A stretch of 64,000 bases of DNA from Lysobacter sp. (GTDB lineage Bacteria; Pseudomonadota; Gammaproteobacteria; Xanthomonadales; Xanthomonadaceae), in contig JASLDW010000036.1 of NCBI GenBank assembly GCA_030151365.1, positions 1 to 64,000 on the forward strand, given 5' to 3'. Shown here piece after piece: positions 1-8,019 of the stretch (position 1 is the stretch's first letter; each line of letters begins with the position of its first letter). Position numbers and translations under genes: made by a program. The notes below the pieces were generated by a model. It was not told the DNA's origin. It did no database searches and worked only from the letters and a program-made list of their open reading frames with translations.

Positions 1-231
1 GCCTACCAGCAGGGCCTGAAGGGCTGCACCACCTTCCGCTTCAACCCGGCCGCCTTCCAGGGCGTGCTGGTGAAGGAGAAGGACCTCGAGAACACCACCT
101 ACCGCTTCGAACTGGAAGACGGCAGCACGATCGAGGTGAAGGGCAACGAGGAAATCGAATACGACGGCGAGACGCATACCGCCGCCAACCTGTTCGATGC
201 ATTGAAAGAAGGTTACTACGGGAAGTTCTGA
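1..231 (+). CDS. nrdJ: NrdJa, adenosylcobalamin-dependent class II ribonucleotide reductase, C-terminal 76 residues
   Basis: This is the 3' end of a gene that begins before the window; reading frame 1 is open from base 1 to a TGA at 229-231. The visible tail (GCTTFRFNP, then LEDGSTIEVKGNEE, ending LKEGYYGKF) matches what I know of the end of the large subunit of split B12-dependent ribonucleotide reductases in Pseudomonas and Xanthomonas. The enzyme reduces ribonucleotides in the cytoplasm with a cobalamin-derived radical and needs no oxygen. The active-site cysteines lie upstream and cannot be seen. The next gene starts 3 bases after the stop, so the two are co-transcribed. Confidence 0.85.
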   Translation, partial: AYQQGLKGCTTFRFNPAAFQGVLVKEKDLENTTYRFELEDGSTIEVKGNEEIEYDGETHTAANLFDALKEGYYGKF

Positions 232-234
232 ACC

Positions 235-993
235 ATGGCCGTCAAGATCGACAAGAAAATCAAGGGCTACAACGTCGTCACGCCGGAAGACAAGGCGAAC
301 GTGCAGGCGGGCGAAAGCATCAGCCGCGCCAAGGCGGAAGCCGAGCTGCCCATGGCCGACGTGATCCAGATGCACGAGAAGATCGAGCGTCCGGAAATCC
401 TGATCGGCAGCACCTACAAGATCAAGTCGCCGCTGGTGGAACACGCGATGTACGTGACCATCAACGACATCGTGCTCAACGCCGGCACCGAACACGAACT
501 GCGCCGCCCGTTCGAAGTCTTCATCAACTCGAAGTCGATGGAACACTTCCAGTGGATCGTCGCGCTGACCCGCATCATGTCGGCGGTGTTCCGCAAGGGC
601 GGCGACGTCACCTTCCTGGTCGACGAAATGAAGGCGGTGTTCGATCCCAAGGGCGGCTACTACAAGGCCGGCGGCGTCTACATGCCGTCGCTGGTGGCCG
701 AACTCGGCAGTATTGTGGAAGACCACCTCAAGACCATCGGCCTGATGCACGACCCGGAGATGGACGAACACCAGCGCGCGCTGATCGCGGAAAAGCGCCG
801 CGCCTACGAGCAAGGCTCAAAAAAAAACGCTGACGCTCCGGTCGTCGTGATCGAGGAAGACATCGCCGTGACCGGCGAAGGCACCAGCTTCCCGCCCAGC
901 GCCACCATGTGCCACAAGTGCAACAACAAGGCCATCGTGATCATGGATGGCTGCGCGACTTGCTTGAATTGCGGGTACAGCAAGTGCGGTTGA
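235..993 (+). CDS. nrdJb: NrdJb, small C-terminal partner of split class II ribonucleotide reductase (TSCPD-type)
   Basis: A 252-residue protein starting 3 bases after nrdJa. The middle carries a TSCPD-like region (LIGSTYKIKSPLVEHAMYVTINDI, then ELRRPFEVFINSKSMEHFQWI). The tail holds five cysteines arranged CHKC...CATCLNCGYSKC, which looks like a zinc ribbon or redox cysteine centre. In Pseudomonas aeruginosa NrdJa and NrdJb together form the class II reductase, and NrdJb is required for activity; the same role is inferred here. A clear hairpin terminator follows at 1072-1096, so nrdJa-nrdJb probably ends the transcript. Confidence 0.85.
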   Translation: MAVKIDKKIKGYNVVTPEDKANVQAGESISRAKAEAELPMADVIQMHEKIERPEILIGSTYKIKSPLVEHAMYVTINDIVLNAGTEHELRRPFEVFINSKSMEHFQWIVALTRIMSAVFRKGGDVTFLVDEMKAVFDPKGGYYKAGGVYMPSLVAELGSIVEDHLKTIGLMHDPEMDEHQRALIAEKRRAYEQGSKKNADAPVVVIEEDIAVTGEGTSFPPSATMCHKCNNKAIVIMDGCATCLNCGYSKCG

Positions 994-1071
994 CGCGCCG
1001 GAGGCTGTAGCGAAAGGAAAAACGGGACTGTGATTACACCCATAGGTTGCTAGCAAATAATTCTCATTTAA

Positions 1072-1096
1072 GGGCTCTTCTGAGCCCCTTTTCTTT
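1072..1096 (+). terminator. Rho-independent terminator after nrdJb
   Basis: GGGCTC (1072-1077), loop TTCT, GAGCCC (1082-1087), then CTTTTCTTT. It lies 79 bases after the nrdJb stop. The rest of 994-1455 is AT-richer than its surroundings and I see no convincing gene in it; small reading frames there are not supported by start sites or recognisable protein. Confidence 0.8.
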
Positions 1097-1461
1097 GTGG
1101 CAGTTAAAAAACATGTGCCGACAAAGATGATCACCAGAATCAACGCTTTGTGCTCAACACTCCGAATGGTCAACGTGAGCCCAATGGCTCTTATTGGCCA
1201 AGAGCAGTCATTCTTGATGTTACCTAGTCAACCGATTCGATCTCGATAAGCCAATCCTTCACGCTGTTCATTGTTTTCCGCTCCTGATCGTCCGCACAAG
1301 GCAATTTAGCGGCGATCTCATTGGTATGGAAGCAATTCTTGAGCATTACAAAATTAGATTTTCTGCCCTCCTATTGAGATCTTGGCAACTGGATTTTTTA
1401 TCAGTTCTGTCTGCGGCTAAACCGTGATATAAGCCACAGAATACTTGCCAGGGGAGTGGCT

Positions 1462-4400
1462 ATGTGGGGTACTAAGTGGGCGCGATCAATCCGCCTTTGT
1501 CTGGTTGCAGGCGTCATCGCATTGATCGGACTATCCGCTGACGTCAGGCCGCAATCGAGCGGCCTCACCATCTGGAATGACTTGCCTCCGAGTGCACCAC
1601 CAGCGTCCCTGCGTTACTGCTACCACAACACGTGCTATAGCTCCCTGGGAGAAGCGGAAGCTGTCATGCGGCAGGGATCCGCCGAGCGCGCCACTTTTAC
1701 CTTTTATAACTCCACGGAATATACGGATGGCTCGATTGGACTTAATTATCAGATTCCACATGTCGCCCCGATCTCAAAGGATCCTGTGACGTGGTACTCG
1801 CGAGGGAGTTGTGACTATCCTGGTCCCGGATGTACCTCGGAGCAGGATGCTGTTCAAGCATTTGGTGATGCTGCCAAGGCTCATTATATTGCTGCAGGGT
1901 GCAGTCCTTCTGATCCAATCGTGACTGGGGTTTACCATTATGGTGTGTATCTAGGCCGAAATGGTTCTGGCGGCGATACCTTCACATGGGAACACGGCAT
2001 CCAGTCGGGGCTTGTAGTGATCAATGGCGTGCCGGTTGAGAACCGCAACGTACGTGTAGAAGCCGCGTGTCCAGGTGGGCAAGGCGTTGACAAGATGGAC
2101 TTGATGCCAAAAGAAACTTTCAAATGTCCTGCCGGCTGGACTTCTTGGTTCTATCACCAATACTTTGATGAGTATATTCAAAAGGTCTACAAATCTGGAA
2201 AATGGTGTAGCAGTGATACCAATGGCGAAACCATATTTGTAAAGAAATCGCAGATCTCATCGTGTGGTCTTGGACATCCCTGCCATCCATCGACCGGAGA
2301 TAAATCCAGAGAGGAAGCGGATTTCGAATTTGCTGGGCGTCAATTCAAACGCTATTACCACTCTCTTAGAGAAATCACTGCCTTTGCGGGCTTTGGCCCA
2401 GGCTGGAGTCATTCATTCTTTGCCAGGATTGTGCCTTCAACGGGCACAATAACGCTACCGGATGGATATTTTTATACGGCGCAATTGATTCGAGGTTCGC
2501 GAAGTGGTGTCGGTGGCGACCCTTCTTCCTTCATTGAGTGGAAGCAGGATGGTACATACGAGCTGAGCAGAGCAGATGGGGACGTATTCGTATTCGATGC
2601 GAATGGTCTATTGCAACGTATTGACAACAAACAAACGCCAGCAAGATCGGTTCGCTTGTCTTATGTGGTTGTAGGGAGCGATTCGATACTCTCCGACGCC
2701 TTTGATGTCTATGGCAGACAGGTTCACTTCACTTACACGGATGCCACAGGAGCCGATAGGCGGATTGCGTCGGCACAGCTCCCAGATGGGAATGCTGTTT
2801 CTTATGGATACGATTCGCATGGCACAGTGAATGCTGTCAACTATGGTGGCAGCCAAACAAAGTCGTACCTATATGATGAATTGGGAAGTGGTGCCGATAA
2901 CACCACAGGCTTGCTTACCGGAATCATTTCCGAAGATCAGCAACGATACGGAACCTTCAAATACGACAGTTATGGTCGTGTTGTGGCAAGCGTCCTGGAA
3001 GGCGGCACAGAAAGCACAGAAGTCAGCTATCCCGATGCCACGCATGCCGTGGTCAAGACGATGACGGGAGAAGTCAGGACTTACACCCTCACCAATGACC
3101 TCTACCGCAAACCTCTTTCGATTGCAAGCAACGGTTACAGCGAATCGAGCACATATGATGGTCTCGGGAGGATGCTCTCGCACACCGATGGAAATGGTGT
3201 GCAGTCCTCCTATGTTTATGACGGATTCGGTCGCATTATTCGGTTAGTTGAAGCTGAAAACGACACCACAGGAAAGAAGCGCACCACGGAAACCGATTGG
3301 GATATAGGCGGCCCTGTCGCCCGCCGAGTATTGGATGCCAACAGCACGCTGGTCGCAAAGCAAACCTGGTCCTACAACACGCGCGGCCAAGTATTAACCC
3401 ACACATTCATTGATCCGGTGACCAATGCCACACGCACCACAACGACCGCATACTGCGAAGATGCTAGCTCCTGCGGCGGCATCGGCCTAGTCACCTCGAT
3501 CGATGGGCCGCGCACTGATATCAACGACGTCACGACCTACAGCTACTATCTGAGCGACGATCCTTCCTGCACTTCGGCGCCAACGACTTGCCCGCACCGC
3601 AAGGGAGATCTGTGGAAGGTCACCAATGCGCTCGGCCAAGTCACCGAGACGCTGACCTACGACGGTGCGGGACGAGTGCTATCGGTGAAGGACCCGAACA
3701 GCGTTGTTACCGATTACACCTATACGGCACGTGGTTGGCTGGCCAGCAAGACGGTCCGTGGCGGTGGCGTCGGAGTGGATCGTCAAACACGCATCGAATA
3801 CTGGCCGACAGGTCTGGTGAGCTTTGTCTATCAGCCTGACAACAGCTTCACGGCTTTCACATATGACAGTGCGCATCGTTTGACGGACGTCTACGACAAT
3901 GCCGGCAACAAGATCCATTACACCCTCGACAATGCCGGCAACCGTACGAGGGAAGACACCAGCGATCCCAGCGGAACACTGACGCGAACCCTTGCAAGAG
4001 TTTATAACCAGTTGGGCCAAGTGCAGCAGACTCTGACAGCCAACAATCATGCCACGACCTATACTTACGATCCCAATGGAAACACCACGGGCGTGAGCGA
4101 TGCGTTGGGTCGCAACTCCACCAATATCTACGACCCGCTCGGTCGTCTGGTGAAAAGCTTGCAAGATACTAGCGGGATCAATGCCAATACGCAGTTCACC
4201 TATGATGCCAACGATCACTTGACACAGGTGATCGATCCCAAGGGCTTGGCAACGAGCTACAGCTATAACGGATTTGGCGATCTTTTGAAGCTGATCAGCC
4301 CAGACACTCAGACCACCAGCTATACATACAATGCTGCCGGCAATCGTCTGACTCAAACCGATGCGCGTGGCATCGTCACAAACTATGTCTACGACGCATT

Positions 4401-6279
4401 GAACCGACTGACCGCGATCAAGTATTCGGATACGACTTACAACCAGAGCTACACCTACGATACCGTGCAAAGTGTTTGTTTAGCAGGCGAGCAAACCGGA
4501 AAGGGAATGCTGACTGCGATGCAGGCCAAAGGTGCGACGACGCGATATTGCTACGACCGCTGGGGCCAGCTGGTGCGTAAGACCCAGATCGTGGGCAGCT
4601 TGACCCAGGTGACGCGCTATGGGTACGACGCCTATGGCCGACAGAGCTCCACCACCTATCCCGACGGCGGCGTGGTGGATTACGTGCGCAATGCACTTGG
4701 GCAGATCAATGAAGTCGGGTATACCCCGGCCGGCGGCGCCCGTAGCGTGATGGTGACAGGCGTCACTTATGCACCGTTTGGCCCGGCGATTGGGTGGAAC
4801 TACGGTAACGGGCGGACATTGAGCCGAACACTGACGCTGGACTATCGCCCCAATACGATTTACGACAGCCAGGTAGGTGGGCTCAGCTATGCGTACGGTT
4901 TTGATGCCGTGGGTAACCTCGGCGCACTCAAGGACGGCACGCAGACGAACAACTTGGGCACGTTTGTGTATGACGGCTTGAACCGACTGACGCAGCAACA
5001 GAACGCCCTGGGCTCTCCGCTCTACACCTGGTCATATGACGTCACCGGCAATCGGACCAGCGCGCAGAGCATCAGCAGCGGCACGCAGACATATACCTAT
5101 GAAACGACGAGCCATCGTTTGAGCAAGGTCGCAGCAGTTGCTCGGACCTATGACGCGATGGGAAATACAGTAAATATTGGCGGTACGGCGAAGGCATTCG
5201 CTTATGGTCCGGAATCGCGCATGAGTTCCGTGAGCGCCGCAGGCAAAGTCACGATGGCCTATGCGTACAACGCACGCGGTGAGCAGGTGAAGCGCAGCGT
5301 GGGCAGCACGACATACGTCTACGCCTATGACGAAGCAGGACATTATCTTGGGGAATACACCGGTGCGGGTGTGCCAAGACAACAGGTAATCTGGCTGGAT
5401 GACCTGCCGGTAGGGGTGGTGACGGGTACGGGTACGACGCGTAAGGTCGGCTACATCGAACCCGATCATCTGGGAACGCCGAGAACAATCATCGATGCGA
5501 CTCGGAACGTTGCGATCTGGAACTGGCCACTGACAGGCGAGCCGTTCGGCAACGTACAACCGGATCAAGACCCGGATCACGATGGGGTGCTGTTCACGTT
5601 CGATCTGCGGTTCCCGGGACAACGGTATGACAGTGCCACGGGACTTAATCAGAATAGGAACAGAGACTACGACGTAGGCTCTGCGCGTTACGTCGAAAGC
5701 GATCCAATCGGTCTTGGTGGCGGCATATCTACGTTTGCCTATGTTCAAGCAAACCCCTTCATTGCATATGACAAGTCGGGCTTGGCATCCGTGAGGCTGC
5801 CGCCGCTAGATCCTGGCAAGCAGCTACCGAGTTATGTTGGAGGAACTACCTATTGTCAAGGTGGTGAAGTAAAGCCATACGTCAATCAAAATGCATATGA
5901 CCCGCTTGATTTTCAATGTTACGGGGACTGTGCATTGGCGCACGAACAGGCGCACGTGGCTGACTACACAAAAAGCAACCCAGGCGTCTGCAAATATTGG
6001 GGCTGGGTGCCTTTCATTTACCCAAGAGGATTCGTTTCTGGCTCAATGGAAAATGATGGCGTTTATAAGCATCCAGAATATTTTCGCTCAGAATTTCACG
6101 CGTATTCTGTTGAGCTTCGCTGTCTCGCCGCAAAGCTAAGGGCCTCGTCTGCTTGTACTAGCGATCGGTGTAAGGAACGCATTGAGGCGCGGATAAACGA
6201 CATCATTCATACCATTCTGCCAACAGTAGAGGACCACACTTATGGGCAATCACTTCCAGCGGATTTATGGGGGCGTTAA
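1462..6279 (+). CDS. Exported RHS/YD-repeat protein with C-terminal HExxH metallopeptidase-like toxin domain
   Basis: A 1605-residue polymorphic toxin-like protein. The ATG at 1462 is preceded by AGGGGAG at 1450-1456; a GTG at 1456 is in frame but has no spacing for that site. Residues about 8-32 form a Sec-type signal (basic start, then LCLVAGVIALIGLSA). A DUF6531-like segment (STGDKSREEADFEFAGRQFKRYYHSL) follows, then about 900 residues of YD repeats (YDGLGRM, YDPLGRL, YDAYGRQ and similar). The RHS-core end is RNRDYDVGSARYVESDPIGLGGG. Beyond the core is a unique tail of about 170 residues with HEQAH (His1494, Glu1495, His1498) and a downstream FRSEFHAY (Glu1544), a zincin-like arrangement. 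In this class the repeats form a shell around a variable toxic tip. Composition is much more AT-rich than the flanking core genes, especially in the tail, which suggests transfer. The toxic activity is inferred. Confidence 0.85.
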   Translation: MWGTKWARSIRLCLVAGVIALIGLSADVRPQSSGLTIWNDLPPSAPPASLRYCYHNTCYSSLGEAEAVMRQGSAERATFTFYNSTEYTDGSIGLNYQIPHVAPISKDPVTWYSRGSCDYPGPGCTSEQDAVQAFGDAAKAHYIAAGCSPSDPIVTGVYHYGVYLGRNGSGGDTFTWEHGIQSGLVVINGVPVENRNVRVEAACPGGQGVDKMDLMPKETFKCPAGWTSWFYHQYFDEYIQKVYKSGKWCSSDTNGETIFVKKSQISSCGLGHPCHPSTGDKSREEADFEFAGRQFKRYYHSLREITAFAGFGPGWSHSFFARIVPSTGTITLPDGYFYTAQLIRGSRSGVGGDPSSFIEWKQDGTYELSRADGDVFVFDANGLLQRIDNKQTPARSVRLSYVVVGSDSILSDAFDVYGRQVHFTYTDATGADRRIASAQLPDGNAVSYGYDSHGTVNAVNYGGSQTKSYLYDELGSGADNTTGLLTGIISEDQQRYGTFKYDSYGRVVASVLEGGTESTEVSYPDATHAVVKTMTGEVRTYTLTNDLYRKPLSIASNGYSESSTYDGLGRMLSHTDGNGVQSSYVYDGFGRIIRLVEAENDTTGKKRTTETDWDIGGPVARRVLDANSTLVAKQTWSYNTRGQVLTHTFIDPVTNATRTTTTAYCEDASSCGGIGLVTSIDGPRTDINDVTTYSYYLSDDPSCTSAPTTCPHRKGDLWKVTNALGQVTETLTYDGAGRVLSVKDPNSVVTDYTYTARGWLASKTVRGGGVGVDRQTRIEYWPTGLVSFVYQPDNSFTAFTYDSAHRLTDVYDNAGNKIHYTLDNAGNRTREDTSDPSGTLTRTLARVYNQLGQVQQTLTANNHATTYTYDPNGNTTGVSDALGRNSTNIYDPLGRLVKSLQDTSGINANTQFTYDANDHLTQVIDPKGLATSYSYNGFGDLLKLISPDTQTTSYTYNAAGNRLTQTDARGIVTNYVYDALNRLTAIKYSDTTYNQSYTYDTVQSVCLAGEQTGKGMLTAMQAKGATTRYCYDRWGQLVRKTQIVGSLTQVTRYGYDAYGRQSSTTYPDGGVVDYVRNALGQINEVGYTPAGGARSVMVTGVTYAPFGPAIGWNYGNGRTLSRTLTLDYRPNTIYDSQVGGLSYAYGFDAVGNLGALKDGTQTNNLGTFVYDGLNRLTQQQNALGSPLYTWSYDVTGNRTSAQSISSGTQTYTYETTSHRLSKVAAVARTYDAMGNTVNIGGTAKAFAYGPESRMSSVSAAGKVTMAYAYNARGEQVKRSVGSTTYVYAYDEAGHYLGEYTGAGVPRQQVIWLDDLPVGVVTGTGTTRKVGYIEPDHLGTPRTIIDATRNVAIWNWPLTGEPFGNVQPDQDPDHDGVLFTFDLRFPGQRYDSATGLNQNRNRDYDVGSARYVESDPIGLGGGISTFAYVQANPFIAYDKSGLASVRLPPLDPGKQLPSYVGGTTYCQGGEVKPYVNQNAYDPLDFQCYGDCALAHEQAHVADYTKSNPGVCKYWGWVPFIYPRGFVSGSMENDGVYKHPEYFRSEFHAYSVELRCLAAKLRASSACTSDRCKERIEARINDIIHTILPTVEDHTYGQSLPADLWGR

Positions 6280-6778
6280 AGTAACGTTGACAGCTGTGAC
6301 ATTGTCGGCTGTTTGTATGCCTGCCGCCGCCCAGATGCGTGCTATTCCTTTTGCTATGTGTAGCGATAGAAATAATTTTTATATTGCAATTAAAAACATT
6401 GGTAAGAATGCAGCATCTATAAGCACCAGTGATCTGCCCTGGGATCCGACTTCCAAATCAATTCGTTATATGGCCTATTCAATTGGCGCAGACGGAAAAG
6501 TTGAGCAACTAAAATCCAGCGGCATGATTCTGGATCGTTTTAGTAATCCCAAAATTACGTTCACCCCCGGTGAGATTAAATATGAACTTGTTCCCCTCTC
6601 TTTTTTAATAAGGAACTTCGATGAGATTACCAAAAACAAGGACATAATCCTTTCGTATTCGATAAAAGAGGGGCAGGGAGTTCTACCCGGAAAGGGAATA
6701 ATATTTATACCGAAGAAGCATTTATTCTCGAAGTCCTGTATATCCGTAGTGTCCGAAAACATTCCCGCAGGATAGAGC
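6242..6778 (+). CDS. Small exported protein overlapping the RHS tail; candidate immunity protein
   Basis: A 177-residue protein whose ATG lies 38 bases inside the RHS gene, with a good ribosome site AGAGGA at 6228-6233. Residues 1-30 form a signal peptide (VKVTLTAVTLSAVCMPAAA, cleavage before Gln31). The mature part looks like a beta-sandwich (FYIAIKNIGKNAASIS, ITFTPGEIKYELVPLSF, DIILSYSIKEG); only two cysteines remain in it. I recognise no named family. Position directly after a toxin-like tail, overlap, matching low GC and periplasmic targeting argue for an immunity protein that blocks the metallopeptidase domain, but no sequence motif proves this. An alternative is an accessory subunit. 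Confidence 0.6.
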
Positions 6779-6827
6779 GCTACTTAAATCGACGTTACCC
6801 TCGTTGTGAACGCATCGTTATAGCGTC

Positions 6828-6915
6828 ACTGTCCAATTTATTTGGCGTTGCTGATCAGATTATTTAGCGTCGGTGATCAATTCAATTGACGGGACTGATC
6901 AGTTTATTTGGCGGG
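6828..6915. repeat. Four imperfect 22-bp tandem repeats, possible transposase-binding end of a lost element
   Basis: Copies begin at 6828, 6850, 6872 and 6894, exactly 22 bases apart. The shared core is CTGATCAgtTTATTTGGCG, with GATCA and the second-half ATT..GCG best kept. A weaker fifth unit can be aligned at 6806-6827, mainly over its second half. Arrays of about 20-22 bp TGATCA-type repeats occur at the ends of IS21-like elements, and 22-bp arrays bind TnsB in Tn7-like elements. No transposase gene remains here. The array lies exactly where the AT-rich RHS region meets normal GC-rich sequence. Confidence 0.55.
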
Positions 6916-6944
6916 GTCGTCCAGATCGCTGGCGTTTAGTACCT

Positions 6945-7199
6945 TGTCGATGATGCTGGAACCGGCCATGTTGGCGCCGGTGGTGGCCCAACCTTCGCTG
7001 CCGCTGGACAACCCGTCCGCAGTGGAAAGCGGCGAGGCGGAACTCGCGGTCGTGCGCGAGCGGCTCGAGCGCGAGGACCTGACGGTGCTCGTCTACCGTT
7101 TCGAGGGCGACCGCCATTGCCGTGCCCAACGCTTCGCCGCCTATCAGGCGGCACTCGGTTCGCGCTTCATCGCCAGGACGCTGCCGGACAGCGCCGCGC
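6945..7199 (+). pseudogene. Fragment of a dienelactone hydrolase-like (alpha/beta hydrolase) C-terminal region
   Basis: The plus-strand frame across this stretch reads APVVAQPSLPLDNPSAVESGEAE followed by LEREDLTVLVYRFEGDRHCRAQRF and LGSRFIARTLPDSAA. From memory this resembles the C-terminal half of dienelactone hydrolase family proteins. It has no N-terminal half with the catalytic nucleophile, no credible start, and it stops resembling the family at about 7199, where the opposite strand becomes alkB. I read it as a decayed fragment left by a rearrangement. The homology call is by eye only. Confidence 0.45.
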
Positions 7200-7207
7200 A
7201 CCGCCGC

Positions 7208-7420
7208 CAGGGCGATCGTGGCCTGCAGGCGCGGCACGTCGACGATGCGGTCGTACATCGGGCGCCGCTCGCCATGCCACGCGATACCGTCATGCAACCG
7301 CCTGAAAAGTGCGTCTGCCTGCGCGAAACCGATCCATTGCGGCCAATAACGCATGCCGCCTTCCCGATCGTCGACCAGCGCAAGCGGCCCTTCATCGAGT
7401 AGGAGCGCGGCCGTGTTCAC
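7208..7420 (-). pseudogene. Truncated AlkB-type 2-oxoglutarate/Fe(II) DNA dioxygenase, N-terminal part only
   Basis: The first 70 or so residues (from a GTG at 7420) read LALVDDREGGMRYWPQWIGFAQADALFRRL, IAWHGERRPMYDRIVDVPRLQA, which is the start of AlkB-like alkylation-repair dioxygenases. After about codon 70 the frame continues to 6899 but loses all resemblance. The HxD...H iron ligands and the C-terminal Arg motif are absent, so the protein cannot be an active dioxygenase. The GTG overlaps the stop of the upstream GIY-YIG gene (7417-7420), so it was the second gene of that operon. The break coincides with the hydrolase fragment on the other strand. Confidence 0.65.
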
Positions 7421-7986
7421 GCCGCGATGTCCAGGACATCAAGAACGTCGACGGGCAGGCGCGCCGCGATCTCCGGATCCATGCAGCGATGCGCATCGAC
7501 CAGATCCTGCAGCGCCTTCCGTTGCGCGGGAGACAGCCATCCCGCCGTTCGGTCGGCATGGGCTTGCCGCAGCAATCCTTCGAGGCGTTCCTGTTGTTGC
7601 CGCATGGCGGCCTTCAGCCATGGCATCGCGCCGGCGTGGACGACAAAGCCCGATGCCGCCTGTTCGTTCACGAAACGACGGATCGCTGCATAAGCGCCTC
7701 GATACCATTCGGTGGCGCCCCCGGCCTGGCCACGCATCGTCAATGGCATCGGGCAGCTATAGGCCTCGAGCATCCGGTGCAGTCGCGTTTCCAGTTTCTG
7801 TGCATCGCCACGGGTTTCGGTTTCCACCAACAGGCCGTGCTCGAGGTCAAACACTTCGAACCAGCGCGGATGGAAGGCCGACCACCGTGCCAGCGGATCG
7901 TGGGTCATCCCGACCTTGAGCAGGTCCTCGGGACCGGATGCCGGCAGGACATACAGGAAGGCGCGGCCGCGATAATCGCTTTGCAT
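7417..7986 (-). CDS. GIY-YIG-like nuclease superfamily protein, divergent from lexA
   Basis: A 189-residue protein; the ATG is at 7986. The N-terminal half carries a GIY-YIG/T5orf172-like pattern: FLYVLPAS, LLKVGMTHDPLARWSAFHPRWFEVF, then ETRGDAQKLETRLHRML, with the conserved Arg and Glu expected for a nuclease centre. The C-terminal half is helical and basic. It faces lexA across about 33 bases holding a palindrome and is followed by the remains of alkB, so it probably belongs to a DNA-damage operon repressed by LexA. Substrate and cellular role are unknown. Confidence 0.6.
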   Translation of the reverse strand: MQSDYRGRAFLYVLPASGPEDLLKVGMTHDPLARWSAFHPRWFEVFDLEHGLLVETETRGDAQKLETRLHRMLEAYSCPMPLTMRGQAGGATEWYRGAYAAIRRFVNEQAASGFVVHAGAMPWLKAAMRQQQERLEGLLRQAHADRTAGWLSPAQRKALQDLVDAHRCMDPEIAARLPVDVLDVLDIAA

Positions 7987-8001
7987 GTTCACGACTCGGA
8001 A

Positions 8002-8019
8002 GGTATAAATACTTATACC
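8002..8019. promoter_or_regulatory. Palindromic operator between lexA and the GIY-YIG gene (likely LexA box)
   Basis: GGTATAAATACTTATACC: two perfect 7-base arms (GGTATAA / TTATACC) around ATAC. It ends one base before the lexA ATG at 8020 and lies 16 bases upstream of the divergent start at 7986. It contains a TATAAAT-like -10. LexA normally represses itself through such a site; this sequence differs from the E. coli and the common Xanthomonas boxes as I remember them. Confidence 0.6.

Noticed and set aside
7309..8019. A long open frame joined in front of lexA
   Set aside because: It is antisense to the GIY-YIG-like gene, has no ribosome site, and crosses the operator; LexA has its normal N terminus at 8020.
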